This document shows positions 57,290 through 64,000 of a stretch of 64,000 bases of DNA, one piece after another (the first letter of the stretch is position 1; each line of letters opens with the position of its first letter). The stretch lies in the NCBI GenBank assembly GCA_913060665.1, contig CAJXUY010000001.1, positions 409,603 through 473,602 on the forward strand, given 5' to 3'. The notes under the pieces were generated by a model. The model did no database searches, had not been told where the DNA came from, and was given only the letters and a program-made list of their open reading frames with translations. A program made the position numbers and the translations under genes. Source of the DNA: an uncultured Oleiphilaceae bacterium (lineage in GTDB: Bacteria > Pseudomonadota > Gammaproteobacteria > Pseudomonadales > Oleiphilaceae).

Positions 57290-57556
57290 CTACTCATAAT
57301 GTGTCCACATACGCAGAACTTTTATGACTTTTTGCTCTTCATAAACTTGATACACAATCCGATGCTGAATATTAATACGCCGCGATATTGCACCAGATAA
57401 ATCACCAACCAACTTTTCAAATGGTGGTGGGTTCTGAAAAGGGTTCTCTTCGATAATTTCTAGCAAATACTTTGCTTTACTTTTTAGACCTGAGGAAGCA
57501 AGTTTCTTTGCATCTTTTTGAGCTTGCTTGGTAAATACAAGTTGCCAACTCACCAA
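57290..57556 (-). CDS. yoeB: Toxin YoeB (Txe/YoeB family)
   Basis: 88-residue ribosome-dependent mRNA endonuclease of the RelE fold. The fit is WQLVFTKQAQKDAKKL, EKLVGDLSGAISRRINIQHRIVYQVYE and the C-terminal MWTHYE with the catalytic His-Tyr end. Overlaps yefM by seven bases. Cassette gene, minus strand. Confidence 0.88.
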   Translation of the reverse strand: MVSWQLVFTKQAQKDAKKLASSGLKSKAKYLLEIIEENPFQNPPPFEKLVGDLSGAISRRINIQHRIVYQVYEEQKVIKVLRMWTHYE

Positions 57557-57792
57557 TCAAGTTCCTTAGAACAATTTTCGATAGGCTCTTGCATTCCTTG
57601 TTGAATGCTTTCTCTCATACCCGGAACTGTTAGAAGGTAAAGAGTTTCTTGAATTGATTCCCAGTCTTCACTGGAAACCAATACAGCGCTATTTCTTTTA
57701 CCTGAAATAGTTATTGGCTGATGAGTTTCTGATGTTTGATCTAATAACCTATAAAGATTTGCCCTAGCTTCACTTGCCGTAAGAGTATTCAT
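57550..57792 (-). CDS. yefM: Antitoxin YefM (Phd/YefM family)
   Basis: 80-residue DNA-binding antitoxin. MNTLTASEARANLYRLLDQ and PITISGKRNSAVLVSSEDWESIQETLYLL are typical. It should neutralise YoeB and repress the pair. Operator-like CGTACG repeats lie 28 bases upstream. Confidence 0.9.
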   Translation of the reverse strand: MNTLTASEARANLYRLLDQTSETHQPITISGKRNSAVLVSSEDWESIQETLYLLTVPGMRESIQQGMQEPIENCSKELDW

Positions 57793-57819
57793 TTATATTC
57801 TCCCTAACAGAAAATAATA

Positions 57820-57837
57820 TCGTACGCCTAAACGTAC
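57820..57837. promoter_or_regulatory. YefM operator-like repeats
   Basis: Two CGTACG palindromes, 12 bases centre to centre. The known yefM operator has paired TGTACA palindromes at similar spacing, so autoregulation is likely. Confidence 0.55.
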
Positions 57838-57865
57838 GCAACGGCAAGATTATATTTTACAGCTA

Positions 57866-58326
57866 GACATAATGACTCCCCCATACCCCAAGGCCACACT
57901 TCATTTCCTTTGTGAGGCAGGGCCCTGTGGTTACTGGATGTACCGGCTACTCTCTCAACAAGGACTGAATCGACCAGTCTTCAGGTGCGACAAGAAGACT
58001 TACCCAAAGAGGTGGTTGTTATCGCGTGGAAAGCCCAGCTAAGGCTTTGTAAGCGATATCAACGTTTAATGAAGCGCGGTAAAAATTACAATGTAGTGGT
58101 GACCGCTATAGCACGAGAAATGATTGCGTATATCTGGTCAATATCCAGAGAAGTGGTACTCCCTAAAATGGATACAAAGTTAAGAACAGTGAGAATACCT
58201 GCATGATAACCGTCGAAGTTACTTGCTTCATCTGATGCGTTAGCTCTACCTTAAGTAGGGAAAGATATTATGGTTCAATGCATGAGCTAGGAATTGTTCT
58301 GGTCTGCTTGACATGGGGAGTCATAC
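57866..58326 (+). mobile_element. IS1111-type deletion derivative (copy 1)
   Basis: 461 bases with intact ends: GACATAATGACTCCCCC at left and GGGGAGTCATAC at right, the subterminal inverted repeats of the other copies. Three internal deletions have removed most of the transposase; only a ~90-base piece and the last 73 codons remain. A further 180-base loss in the 3' non-coding part falls between two GCATGAT repeats. It cannot move by itself. Its right end abuts an attC core (CAACGCC). Confidence 0.85.
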
Positions 58327-58416
58327 CAACGCCTGCAATAAAGGGCCGGAGCGCAGCGACGGTCCAGCCCACGCTTCTTTGTGGGCGATCTTTGATTGCT
58401 TGGTTATATTTTGAGG
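58327..58416 (-). repeat. attC site
   Basis: Minus strand ATATAACCAAGCAATCAAAG at one end and CTTTATTGCAGGCGTTG at the other, with inner stems (CCCAC/GTGGG; GGACCGTCGC region). Very similar to the site at 60701-60790. IS1111 copy 1 sits at its cross-over end. Confidence 0.75.
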
Positions 58417-58464
58417 TCTATAATAAGACCTAATTAACGACCACATTATAGTACTGGTGATATT

Positions 58465-58713
58465 ATGACAACTCGAATTTTAACCGAAGCTGCAGCAAGC
58501 ATTAGCGAATTGAAAGCTAACCCAATGAAAGTTGCCTTAAGCGCTGATGGCGAACCAATTGCTGTGCTTAATAGAAATGAGCCAGCTTTCTATTGTGTGC
58601 CCGCAGAAGCCTATGAGTACCTAATGGACCGCGTTGAGGACCTTGAATTAATTGCCCTTTCGGAACAACGTAAAAATGAGGCCAGCGTTAAGGTTAACTT
58701 AAATGACCTATGA
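58465..58713 (+). CDS. RelB/Phd-type antitoxin
   Basis: 82 residues. ILTEAAASISELKANPMKVALSADGEPIAVLNRNEPAFYCVPAEAYEYLMD is the StbD/RelB pattern. It overlaps the toxin by 11 bases. Unlike the other toxin-antitoxin cassettes it is on the plus strand, against the attC direction, so it must use its own promoter. Confidence 0.88.
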   Translation: MTTRILTEAAASISELKANPMKVALSADGEPIAVLNRNEPAFYCVPAEAYEYLMDRVEDLELIALSEQRKNEASVKVNLNDL

Positions 58714-58990
58714 GCTTGAATTTAAAAAGTCAGCGCTCAAAGAATGGAATAAACTTGGTGCCACTGTAAAAGAGCAATTTAAGAAGAAGCTAACCGAGGT
58801 TTTAGAAGGCCCGCGCATACCCAGCGCTAAGCTTTCTGGCGCAAACGATCTATACAAAATAAAACTACGGCAAGCTGGTTACCGTTTAGTTTATGAAGTA
58901 AACGATAAAATAATTACCGTAACCGTGATTTCTGTTGGTAAACGTGAACGCGGTGATTTTTATAAAACAGCGATAAAGCGAACCAATTAA
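58703..58990 (+). CDS. RelE/StbE-type toxin
   Basis: 95-residue RelE-fold mRNA interferase. TYELEFKKSALKEWNKLGATVKEQFKKKL, YKIKLRQAGYRLVYEV and VISVGKRERGDFYKTA are typical of RelE/StbE. Partner of the preceding antitoxin. Confidence 0.88.
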   Translation: MTYELEFKKSALKEWNKLGATVKEQFKKKLTEVLEGPRIPSAKLSGANDLYKIKLRQAGYRLVYEVNDKIITVTVISVGKRERGDFYKTAIKRTN

Positions 58991-59033
58991 AAAATATAAT
59001 GCCTGTGCTGCTACTTATAGTTATGAGTTCTAG

Positions 59034-59288
59034 CTATAGAGACTGATAGATTTTAACAGCTTCTTTTAAACTGGTTTTTTTAGGGTTATTTCGTATTCGC
59101 TTTAACGCAATTGATTTATATCCTTTATTTTTTAAATCCCTTATTTGCTCTATGTCATACCCAGTAAATGGAGGAATAGCTCCATTTTTTATTAAATTAC
59201 TTTCATATATTTTTTCTATAAAAGAGTAAGCTAAAGCCAGCACGCTTGCAGTAAAGAATAAAACACCAAAGGCAATTAAAATGTTCAT
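59034..59288 (-). CDS. Hypothetical membrane-anchored protein (cassette gene)
   Basis: Not recognised. 84 residues with one N-terminal membrane helix (ILIAFGVLFFTASVLALAYSF) and a basic cytoplasmic or periplasmic tail with DIEQIRDLKNKGYKSIALKRI. Its start is 30 bases from the truncated IS1111 copy 2. Typical of orphan integron cassette proteins. Confidence 0.6.
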   Translation of the reverse strand: MNILIAFGVLFFTASVLALAYSFIEKIYESNLIKNGAIPPFTGYDIEQIRDLKNKGYKSIALKRIRNNPKKTSLKEAVKIYQSL

Positions 59289-59317
59289 AAACTACCTCAG
59301 AGGGTTAATAAATTCAG

Positions 59318-60400
59318 GATGGGCGACAACACGACATCATTCATATAGGTCGTATTCCCTCAACTAAGCAAGCTTTATTAAAACTCGCTCGACAATTTCT
59401 ATCCAAATACCCTCACGCCACCCTGCACTTCCTTTATGAGGCCGGCCCTTGTGGCTACTGGATGTACCGGCTACTCACTCAACAAGGCCACTGTTGCTAC
59501 CTGGCTGCCCCATCACTCATCCCTAAAAAGCCGGGTAAACGCGCTAAAACCAACAAACGCGACGCGATCGATCTTTGCCGGATACTAAAAAACAATGATT
59601 TTAGCCCTATCTACGTTCCAGAGACCGAAGATGAAGCCGTTCGTGATTTATCTAGAGCACGAGAAACTGCGATGAAAGACTTAAATGATGCACGCTACTA
59701 ACTCAAAGCGCTATTATTAAGAAACAATATTCGCTATGACGGTAAAGCTAACTGGTCACTCAAACACCTGCGCTGGCTAACCGAGATGATACTACCTCAT
59801 CGCTGCCAACAGATTGTCCTCCAGGAGATGATTCAGGTCATCACTGAGAGAAAGAGCCGATTAGAGCGCTTAGACAATGAGCTAACCCACCAAGTAAAAC
59901 AGTGGCGCTATTATCCGGTGGTTAAAGCGATACAAGCATTACGCGGAGTCAGACTTCTCGTAGCTACAGGCGTCATTGCAGGGCTAGGTGACCTGTCTCG
60001 CTTTGATACGCCTCGAAAGCTTATGAGTTATGTCGGGCTCACACCAAGTGGGCATTCCAGTGGTAATAAAAGACGACAAGGGAGTATTACCAAGTGCGGC
60101 AATGGTCGAGCACGACGTCTATTGATTGAAGGTGCCCATAGTTATCGTTACACCGCAAATATATCGACCAGCCTTCAAATTCGCCAAGAAGGCTTACCAA
60201 AAGAGATCATCGATATCGCCTGGAAGGCTCAGCTTAGACTTTGTAAGCGATATCAACGACTGATGAAACGGGGTAAAAACTACAATGTCGTCGTAACGGC
60301 TATCGCTCGGGAGATGATTGCTTATGTCTGGGCAATATCAAGAGAAGTGGTACTCCCTAAAATAGATCCGAAGTTAAACAAAGTGAGAATACCTGCATGA
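59318..60400 (+). pseudogene. IS110-family transposase, truncated and interrupted
   Basis: Reads DGRQHDIIHIGRIPS and onward in one frame to 60400. It lacks the first ~24 codons, including the first catalytic Asp, and has an in-frame TAA at 59699-59701 where copy 3 has CAA (Gln). Inactive. Confidence 0.9.
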
Positions 60401-60700
60401 TGAGTTTAGAGCTAGCGCGCTGGATCAGGCAACGGGTGTGGTGCAATCAACGGCGGCGTTAGGTTGGCTATAGGTTGAAAGGCCTATAGATCCACGAGCA
60501 TAGACTGAAGACAGGCACCACGACGGAATAAGTAAGGTCGGATAGGTCGCGAAAGCGATAACCCACGAATACCAGCATGATAACCGTCGAAGTTACTTGC
60601 TTCATCCAATGCGTTAGCTCTACCTTAAGGAGGGAAAGATATTATGGTTCAATGCATGAGCTAGGAATTGTTCTGGTCTGCTTGACATGGGGAGTCATAC
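60401..60700 (+). ncRNA. Candidate IS1111 guide RNA region (copy 2)
   Basis: Non-coding 3' part of the element. A 7-bp hairpin CTATAGG/CCTATAG (60468-60474 with 60483-60489) has a compensatory change in copy 3. GGCGTTAGG at 60455-60463 resembles the attC core. IS1111-group elements are known to encode target-choosing bridge/seek RNAs in this position. The exact RNA ends are not known. Confidence 0.6.
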
Positions 60701-60790
60701 CAACGCCGCGATAAAGGGCCGGAAAACGCGTAGCGGTTGGAGGTCCAGCCCACGGGTCTTTATGGGCGGTCTTTGATTGCTTTGATATAT
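60701..60790 (-). repeat. attC site of the HigBA cassette
   Basis: Minus strand ATATATCAAAGCAATCAAAG to CTTTATCGCGGCGTTG, near-copy of the site at 58327. It begins six bases after the higA stop. IS1111 copy 2 lies at its cross-over end. Confidence 0.75.
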
Positions 60791-60795
60791 TTTTT

Positions 60796-61089
60796 CTATA
60801 CCATGACAAATGAAACAGAATGGACATTACCTAGATTAATATTTTGTTTTGCTTGCCAAAGGTCATAATTATCCTGCATTGCCAACCAACTTTCAGGGCT
60901 TCGACCTACGGCTTTAGATAATCTAAGTGACATTTCAGGAGTAACACCACTCTGCCCTTTTAGAATTCGATTAAGAGTTGATGATGCAACATCTAGTTGT
61001 TTCGCTAAAAAACGACAGCTATAACCAAAAGGCTCTAAATATGTTGCTTTAATGAATTCACCTGGGTGTGGGGGGTTATGCATGCTCAT
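60796..61089 (-). CDS. higA: Antitoxin HigA
   Basis: 97-residue Xre-type helix-turn-helix antitoxin of the HigA addiction-module family: HPGEFIKATYLEPFGYSCRFLAKQLDVASSTLNRIL and TPEMSLRLSKAVGRSPESWLAMQ. Follows higB with a one-base overlap (toxin first, as usual for higBA). Confidence 0.92.
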   Translation of the reverse strand: MSMHNPPHPGEFIKATYLEPFGYSCRFLAKQLDVASSTLNRILKGQSGVTPEMSLRLSKAVGRSPESWLAMQDNYDLWQAKQNINLGNVHSVSFVMV

Positions 61090-61367
61090 TAGTGATAATC
61101 CTCATAATTTAATATATATGCGTTACCATCTGAAAACTCAAACGTTACACGCCAATTTCCGTTAACAGAGATAGACCAAATGCCATCTCTATTTCCTTTA
61201 AGTGGGTGTAATTGATAACCGGGTAAATCTATATCTTCGATTACGTGAGCGGTATCTATAGCTGCCAACTGCATTTTCAATTTGTTGGCATGTGTATTTT
61301 GGATACCTGATGTATTACCAGACTCAAAGTATTTTTTGAGCCCTTTATGCTTAAAGGTTTTAATCAT
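61089..61367 (-). CDS. higB: Toxin HigB
   Basis: 92-residue RelE-like mRNA interferase. MIKTFKHKGLKKYFESGNTSGIQ, DIDLPGYQLHPLKGNRDGIWSISVNGNWRVTFEF and the closing LNYEDYH are typical of HigB/GraT. Confidence 0.92.
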   Translation of the reverse strand: MIKTFKHKGLKKYFESGNTSGIQNTHANKLKMQLAAIDTAHVIEDIDLPGYQLHPLKGNRDGIWSISVNGNWRVTFEFSDGNAYILNYEDYH

Positions 61368-61407
61368 TCGGCAACAATAGCACGATGCGCACTGCGCATC
61401 AAATAAA

Positions 61408-61513
61408 ATATAACGCCCAGCTCACCGCGCGAAGTGATGTTGGCGACTTTACTGCGTGTTTTTGCAGGAAAGGTGCAAACATTACGGAGTCCGGTGGAGC
61501 TGCTGGTTATATG
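61408..61513 (-). repeat. attC site of the 142-aa protein cassette
   Basis: Near-perfect palindrome ends: ATATAACGCCCAGCTCACC and GGTGGAGCTGCTGGTTATAT (inverted match apart from small insertions). Length 106 bases, with the stop codon of the gene two bases outside. The clearest attC in the window. Confidence 0.85.
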
Positions 61514-61514
61514 C

Positions 61515-61943
61515 TTATAGTTCAAACCTAAACTCAATATCAACGCGATCATATGATGCCCCGTTACACCTAAGCCCCATTACACTAAACGCTTCTTTTA
61601 TTAGTGAAATAATGCATTCTCGTTTACTAGCAATACTACTTGGAATATTAATCTTAGTGACTTCCCATCTGAAAATCCGTTCACCTTCAGGAGTTAGAGG
61701 CAAACTCCAAGGAGTGGCTTTTATATAAATATCTTCGTTGTACGCATGAAGATAAAAGGTATTTTGCTCAACCGTCCCATCATACCCGCCACCTTCAGTG
61801 CTGGCCTTTACAAGATAGAAATCATTCTCTTGATCGATAACCCATTTATAGAGCGTCGGTTTTGATCCGCCATAAAGCACTTGAACCGGAAAATTGAATC
61901 TATCTTTTTGTTCGTCAGGTATTAATTCATTTTTAAAAGCCAC
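61515..61943 (-). CDS. Hypothetical cassette protein
   Basis: Not recognised. 142 residues, soluble, mixed alpha/beta by look, rich in aromatic residues (YGGSKPTLYKWVIDQENDFYLV; TPWSLPLTPEGERIFRWEV). No motif or signal peptide. It fills one integron cassette by itself, with attC at its 3' end. Confidence 0.75.
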   Translation of the reverse strand: MAFKNELIPDEQKDRFNFPVQVLYGGSKPTLYKWVIDQENDFYLVKASTEGGGYDGTVEQNTFYLHAYNEDIYIKATPWSLPLTPEGERIFRWEVTKINIPSSIASKRECIISLIKEAFSVMGLRCNGASYDRVDIEFRFEL

Positions 61944-61984
61944 TGATTTACCTCAAACGAAACTATGACATTTCGGACTGGTGT

Positions 61985-62040
61985 TCCCCACAAAAAGGTG
62001 ACAGCATTACGGAGTCCTTGTTGAACGCCTGGTTAGGGCT
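61985..62040 (-). repeat. attC remnant of the BrnTA cassette
   Basis: Minus strand GCCCTAACCAGGCGTTCAAC overlaps the brnA stop and looks like an attC left arm. GGACTCCGTAATG inside is shared with the site at 61408. The right arm is not clear, so the site may be truncated. Confidence 0.6.
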
Positions 62041-62257
62041 TGGAATGCCACGAAATGTCGACTTTACGGTGTGTAGCCACACAATCTCTAAGGTAGAGAT
62101 TAATCAAGCTCTGATACGGAACACCATTTTCTTCGGACATATCTTTAAAATACCCAATAACATCTTCACTTAAACGCATAGTAACGGGTTTCTTAAGTTT
62201 TGAAGCGTAAGGGTTTTTACGGGACTTCATTTTTGATAGATCATATTCTTGTTTCAT
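62033..62257 (-). CDS. brnA: Antitoxin BrnA
   Basis: 74-residue ribbon-helix-helix antitoxin: NPYASKLKKPVTMRLSEDVIGYFKDMSEENGVPYQSLINLYLRDC. Overlaps brnT by four bases. Expected to bind BrnT and repress the operon. Confidence 0.88.
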   Translation of the reverse strand: MKQEYDLSKMKSRKNPYASKLKKPVTMRLSEDVIGYFKDMSEENGVPYQSLINLYLRDCVATHRKVDISWHSKP

Positions 62258-62541
62258 GAGATACCACCTTCGTAGAATTTACGCTCATTATTTGTAGCTT
62301 TGCGAGCAGAAATAATTCTTATGCTATTTCCTGAGTCGCGTTCGCAATGACATACTAGTAAAACATGAGATTCATTGCTGAGGCCTAACATAAGGAAACG
62401 ATCTTCACTTTCAGAGTTGTCCTCGTCGAAGAACTGAATAGCAGATTCATCGTAAAACACGGATTTCGCTTCTTCGAACGAAATACCATGTTTCTTTTTA
62501 TTGGACGCTGCTTTAGCGTCATTCCATTCGAATTTAATCAT
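62254..62541 (-). CDS. brnT: Toxin BrnT
   Basis: 95-residue RelE-fold RNase: FEWNDAKAASNKKKHGISFEEAKSVFYD and RIISARKATNNERKFYE are hallmarks. ATG at 62541 is the family start; a frame to 62571 would read through the promoter repeats. No ribosome site precedes it, so the message may be leaderless. Confidence 0.9.
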   Translation of the reverse strand: MIKFEWNDAKAASNKKKHGISFEEAKSVFYDESAIQFFDEDNSESEDRFLMLGLSNESHVLLVCHCERDSGNSIRIISARKATNNERKFYEGGIS

Positions 62542-62543
62542 AC

Positions 62544-62571
62544 GTACATTGTATGTACATTGTATGTACAT
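62544..62571. promoter_or_regulatory. Triple GTAC repeats upstream of brnT
   Basis: Three GTAC palindromes at 62544, 62555 and 62566, in repeats of ACATTGTATGT, 11 bases apart and touching the brnT start. Likely BrnA operator and promoter. Confidence 0.6.
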
Positions 62572-62704
62572 TATTATGAGCTGTCAAAAGCCCTAGACAT
62601 AATGACTCCCCCACGAGAGTGCTGACCTCCATTTCGTGGGTTAGCCGATAAGCTCAGCCAGAGCCATAATATAGTTGATTAACACTATAACGGAGGCCAG
62701 CACC

Positions 62705-63859
62705 ATGAAAAACGATAGCATATTATTTATCGGCATGGATACTCATAAAGAGTTTACTGAAGTCGCTTATTCTCTAGATGGGCGTAATAACGAAGTCATT
62801 CATCTAGGCCGAATACCATCGACCAAACAAGGCTTACTAAAACTCGCTCGACAATTTCAATCTAAATACCCCAAGGCCACACTTCATTTCCTTTATGAGG
62901 CAGGGCCCTGTGGTTACTGGATGTACCGGCTACTCTCTCAACAAGGACATTGTTGCTACCTCGTTGCCCCCTCATTAATCCCTAAGAAGCCAGGGAAACG
63001 TGTCAAAACAGATAAGCGAGATGCTATGGATCTTTGCCAATTGCTTAAAAATGGTGATATCAGCCCGATTTATGTGCCTGAAACCGAAGATGAGGCTATG
63101 CGTGATTTATCTCGAGCCAGAGAAACAGCTATGAAAGATTTAAATGATGCTCGCTACCAACTTAAAGCATTGCTGTTAAGAAACAATATTCGCTATGACG
63201 GTAAAGCTAACTGGTCACTGAAACACTTACGCTGGTTAACAGAAATGATATTACCTCATCGTTGCCAACAAATTGTACTTCAGGAAATGATTCAAACGAT
63301 TACCGAGCGGATGAGCCGCCTAGAACGATTGGACAATGAGTTAACCCATCAGGTTAAGCAATGGCGTTACTATCCTGTCGTTAAAGCGATACAAGCTTTA
63401 CGAGGCGTTCGATTGCTTGTTGCAACGGGGGTTATTGCGGAATTAGGTGACCTCTCTCGATTTGATACACCTAGAAAATTAATGAGCTATGTAGGGTTAA
63501 CACCCAGTGAGCATTCCAGTGGTGGTTCACGACGATTAGGCAGCATTACCAAGTGCGGTAATGGCCGAGCAAGGCGGCTGCTCATTGAAGGCGCCCATAG
63601 CTATCGATATACGGCGAATGTATCAACCAGTCTTCAGGAGCGACAAGAAGGCTTACCCAAAGAGGTGGTTGATATCGCTTGGAAAGCCCAGCTAAGGCTT
63701 TGTAAGCGATATCAACGTTTAATGAAGCGCGGTAAAAATTACAATGTAGTGGTGACCGCTATAGCACGAGAAATGATTGCGTATATCTGGTCAATATCCA
63801 GAGAAGTGGTACTCCCTAAAATGGATACAAAGTTAAGAACAGTGAGAATACCTGCATGA
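62705..63859 (+). CDS. IS110/IS1111-family transposase
   Basis: 384-residue DEDD recombinase. RuvC-like acidic residues: Asp12 (GMDTHKEF), Glu65 (FLYEAGPCGYW), Asp103 and Asp106 (KTDKRDAMD). The C-terminal Tnp domain with its conserved Ser region is ALRGVRLLVATGVIAELGDLSRFDTPRKLMSYVGLTPS. ATG at 62705 has GGAGG eight bases upstream; the longer frame is not needed. Such enzymes use an element-coded guide RNA to choose their target. Confidence 0.93.
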   Translation: MKNDSILFIGMDTHKEFTEVAYSLDGRNNEVIHLGRIPSTKQGLLKLARQFQSKYPKATLHFLYEAGPCGYWMYRLLSQQGHCCYLVAPSLIPKKPGKRVKTDKRDAMDLCQLLKNGDISPIYVPETEDEAMRDLSRARETAMKDLNDARYQLKALLLRNNIRYDGKANWSLKHLRWLTEMILPHRCQQIVLQEMIQTITERMSRLERLDNELTHQVKQWRYYPVVKAIQALRGVRLLVATGVIAELGDLSRFDTPRKLMSYVGLTPSEHSSGGSRRLGSITKCGNGRARRLLIEGAHSYRYTANVSTSLQERQEGLPKEVVDIAWKAQLRLCKRYQRLMKRGKNYNVVVTAIAREMIAYIWSISREVVLPKMDTKLRTVRIPA

Positions 63860-64000
63860 TGAGTTTAGAGCTAGCGCGTTGGATCAGGCAACGGGTGTGG
63901 TGCAATCACCGGCGGCGTTAGGTTGGCTACAGGTTGAAAGGCTTGTAGATCCACGAGCATAGACTGAAGACAGGCACCACGACGGAATAAGTAAGGTCGG
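63860..64000 (+). ncRNA. Candidate IS1111 guide RNA region (copy 3, partial)
   Basis: Matches 60401 onward of copy 2. Hairpin CTACAGG/CTTGTAG (63927-63933 with 63942-63948) keeps pairing despite base changes. GGCGTTAGG lies at 63914-63922. Cut by the window edge. Confidence 0.6.

Larger units (their letters stand above)
59318..60700 (+). mobile_element. IS1111-type element, 5' truncated (copy 2)
   Basis: Begins inside the transposase (equivalent to codon ~25) and runs to the intact right end GGGGAGTCATAC. About 300 bases of conserved non-coding DNA follow the transposase. The right end abuts an attC core (CAACGCC), as for copy 1. Confidence 0.88.
62596..64000 (+). mobile_element. IS1111-type element, complete to the window edge (copy 3)
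   Basis: Left end GACATAATGACTCCCCC, a leader with a CCACGA/TCGTGG stem, intact transposase, then the 3' non-coding region cut by the window end. The right end is not seen. The only copy that may be active and the likely source of the other two. Confidence 0.9.

Noticed and set aside
60642..60827. A 61-residue minus-strand ORF at the end of IS1111 copy 2
   Set aside because: It straddles the IS end and an attC site; no protein meaning.
43608..62650. CRISPR array among the repeated sequences
   Set aside because: The repeats are attC sites and IS copies, spaced by genes, not short regular repeat-spacer units.

Overview
The window looks like the chromosome of a mid-GC, probably marine gammaproteobacterium near the Oceanospirillales/Pseudomonadales. 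The evidence is a psrA - L,D-transpeptidase - nagZ block like that of pseudomonads, the 531-residue Pseudomonas-type isocitrate lyase, a WS/DGAT-type acyltransferase, and family-typical RlmG, RsmC, CmoM and TruC. No rRNA, tRNA or CRISPR array was recognised. No species is claimed.

Layout. 0-14 kb: core genes (MscS channel, NagZ, L,D-transpeptidase, PsrA with two operator-like palindromes, an orphan PilB/GspE ATPase, AmtB, CBS protein, DusC, riboflavin synthase, RlmG, pseudouridine synthase). 14.2-25.1 kb: one long minus-strand nitrogen block, urtABCDE (urea import) then ureDABCEFG (nickel urease). Helically phased GCACC half-sites lie upstream of urtA, and similar ones upstream of amtB. 25.5-43.5 kb: core genes, including MsrA, CmoM, RsmC, a TonB-like protein, two more RluA-family synthases, an ABC1 kinase, a WS/DGAT acyltransferase, a DUF1338 protein, AceA, patatin, a cold-shock protein and a RIO kinase. 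A rotted OmpA-type pseudogene is also present.

43.7-64 kb is accessory DNA. It reads as the ruin of a chromosomal integron: a frameshifted, truncated IntI fragment, attC-like sites, and minus-strand cassettes carrying a MAPEG protein and four toxin-antitoxin pairs (YefM-YoeB, RelB/E-type, HigBA, BrnTA). It has been invaded by IS1111/IS110-type elements sitting at attC sites and by a decayed IS66. Two IS1111 copies share a 3' non-coding segment with a hairpin that shows a compensatory base change, plus a GGCGTTAGG stretch resembling the attC core. This is a good candidate for the element's guide (bridge/seek) RNA.

Between the integrase remnant and the cassettes sits a 10-kb operon that would normally be annotated as urea carboxylase/allophanate hydrolase. 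A clear ykkC guanidine-I riboswitch in its leader, the paired DUF1989 proteins and Asp703 in the carboxyltransferase domain point instead to guanidine import and breakdown: guanidine to carboxyguanidine to allophanate to ammonia and CO2. The cell would thus have separate routes for urea (Urt + urease), guanidine (this operon) and ammonium (AmtB).
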